DNA from: Oscillospiraceae bacterium
GTDB taxonomy: Bacteria; Bacillota; Clostridia; Oscillospirales; Oscillospiraceae
Direction of reading: 5' to 3'
Length of the DNA stretch: 41,676 bases
Assembly: GCA_017416685.1 (NCBI GenBank)
Contig: JAFQBN010000009.1
Span: forward strand, 1-41,676
The notes beneath the pieces were generated by a model. That model did no database searches, was not told the origin of the DNA, and worked only from the letters and a program-made list of their open reading frames with translations. Positions 41,447 to 41,676 of the stretch are shown one piece after another; within the stretch, counting starts at the first letter, position 1, and each line of letters begins with the position of its first letter. A program made the translations under genes and the position numbers.

Positions 41447-41676
41447 TTAGCCGTAGATCAGGGACTCGGCGTAGCGGGTGGCAATGACACCCTCGGGCTC
41501 GCCGGACTTCTTGGACTCGGTGAGGATATGCTCGATGGTGTTGTAGATGTTGTCCACCTTCACCAGCACCTCGTCCTTGTTGTAGGGGCCGTCCACCTCG
41601 GCAGCCGCGTTGATAACGCCGCCGCCGTTGATGACGAAGTCGGGGGCGTAGAAGATGCCGCGGGCTTTCAGGGCCA
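41447..41676 (-). CDS. Leucine/valine-type amino acid dehydrogenase, C-terminal end (cut by window edge)
   Basis: Only the last 75 codons are in the window (stop TAA at 41449-41447). The visible part reads KARGIFYAPDFVINGGGVIN, then VDNIYNTIEHILTESKKSG and RYAESLIYG at the end. The YAPDxVINxGGVIN segment is a hallmark of the Glu/Leu/Phe/Val dehydrogenase family, of the shorter leucine/valine/phenylalanine kind. Such enzymes deaminate a branched-chain or aromatic amino acid with NAD. It ends upstream of the Lrp gene, separated by a terminator. Substrate cannot be judged from this part. Confidence 0.88.
   Translation of the reverse strand, partial: ALKARGIFYAPDFVINGGGVINAAAEVDGPYNKDEVLVKVDNIYNTIEHILTESKKSGEPEGVIATRYAESLIYG

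Noticed and set aside
1-41676. Mobile elements, prophage, CRISPR, defence or biosynthetic islands
   Set aside because: No transposase, integrase, repeat-spacer array, restriction or NRPS/PKS gene was found, and codon use stays even along the window.

Overview
The window reads as a stretch of core chromosome from a GC-rich, low-oxygen, spore-forming Clostridia species, most likely of the Oscillospiraceae. Reasons: Gram-positive shine-dalgarno sites and consensus sigma-A promoters, the infC-rpmI-rplT and ecfA1-ecfA2-ecfT-truA gene orders of Firmicutes, an LTA-synthase-type enzyme, a CsaB-type pyruvyl transferase, an ECF transporter module and the sporulation gene spoIIR. No transposase, phage gene, integrase, attachment site or CRISPR array was seen.

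Layout. 1-300: end of a tRNA cluster (Phe partial, Gly, Cys). 318-1692: a single-gene unit for an esterase that continues into an SMP-30-like region. 1719-3088: infC-rpmI-rplT with an attenuating leader and an ATC start for infC. 3164-5770: TrhA/hemolysin III membrane protein, a PAP2 phosphatase and a glycosyltransferase. 5837-14188: a purine biosynthesis cluster (purE, purC, purF, purM, purN, then a ZTP riboswitch, purO-type IMP cyclohydrolase, stand-alone AICAR transformylase, purD). 14195-22403: a coiled-coil DivIVA-like protein (minus strand) and a tightly overlapping plus-strand envelope-polysaccharide operon (murJ, O-antigen ligase/polymerase, glycosyltransferase, two DUF4330 proteins, glycosyltransferase-CsaB fusion). 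22400-24241: LTA-synthase-like enzyme. 24409-26897: a polar amino acid ABC transporter. 26918-28472: YgjP-like metallopeptidase and a SAM methyltransferase. 28482-33757: ECF transporter core, truA, DUF5711 protein and CvpA-like protein. 33797-36183: ClpE-type unfoldase. 36182-41676 (all minus strand): spoIIR, ispE, DUF1015, thrH-like phosphatase, a class I aminotransferase with its Lrp/AsnC regulator, and the C-terminal end of a leucine/valine-type amino acid dehydrogenase.

The most unusual content is: (1) an amino acid-binding lipoprotein (24493-25281) whose domain order is a circular permutation of the usual SBP_bac_3 fold; (2) a PurF homologue (7291-8718) with an intact PRPP site but with the catalytic cysteine and other glutaminase residues gone; (3) a transcription attenuator in front of purE with a 23-codon Cys-rich leader peptide whose coding sequence can pair with the 3' arm of the terminator; (4) a ZTP riboswitch inside the purine cluster placed exactly before the genes that consume AICAR/ZMP; (5) two hairpin-packed intergenic islands on both sides of purH; (6) a terminator hairpin between ispE and spoIIR that also buries the spoIIR ribosome binding site.

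How the parts fit: the purine genes make IMP by a route ending in the two-protein (PurH-domain plus PurO-type) version of the last steps; purL, purK and purB are not here. MurJ, the O-antigen ligase-like protein, the glycosyltransferases, CsaB, the LTA-synthase-like enzyme and the PAP2 enzyme all point to export and decoration of cell-wall polymers. The 3' part of the window is concerned with amino acid metabolism (thrH, aminotransferase, Lrp, amino acid dehydrogenase).
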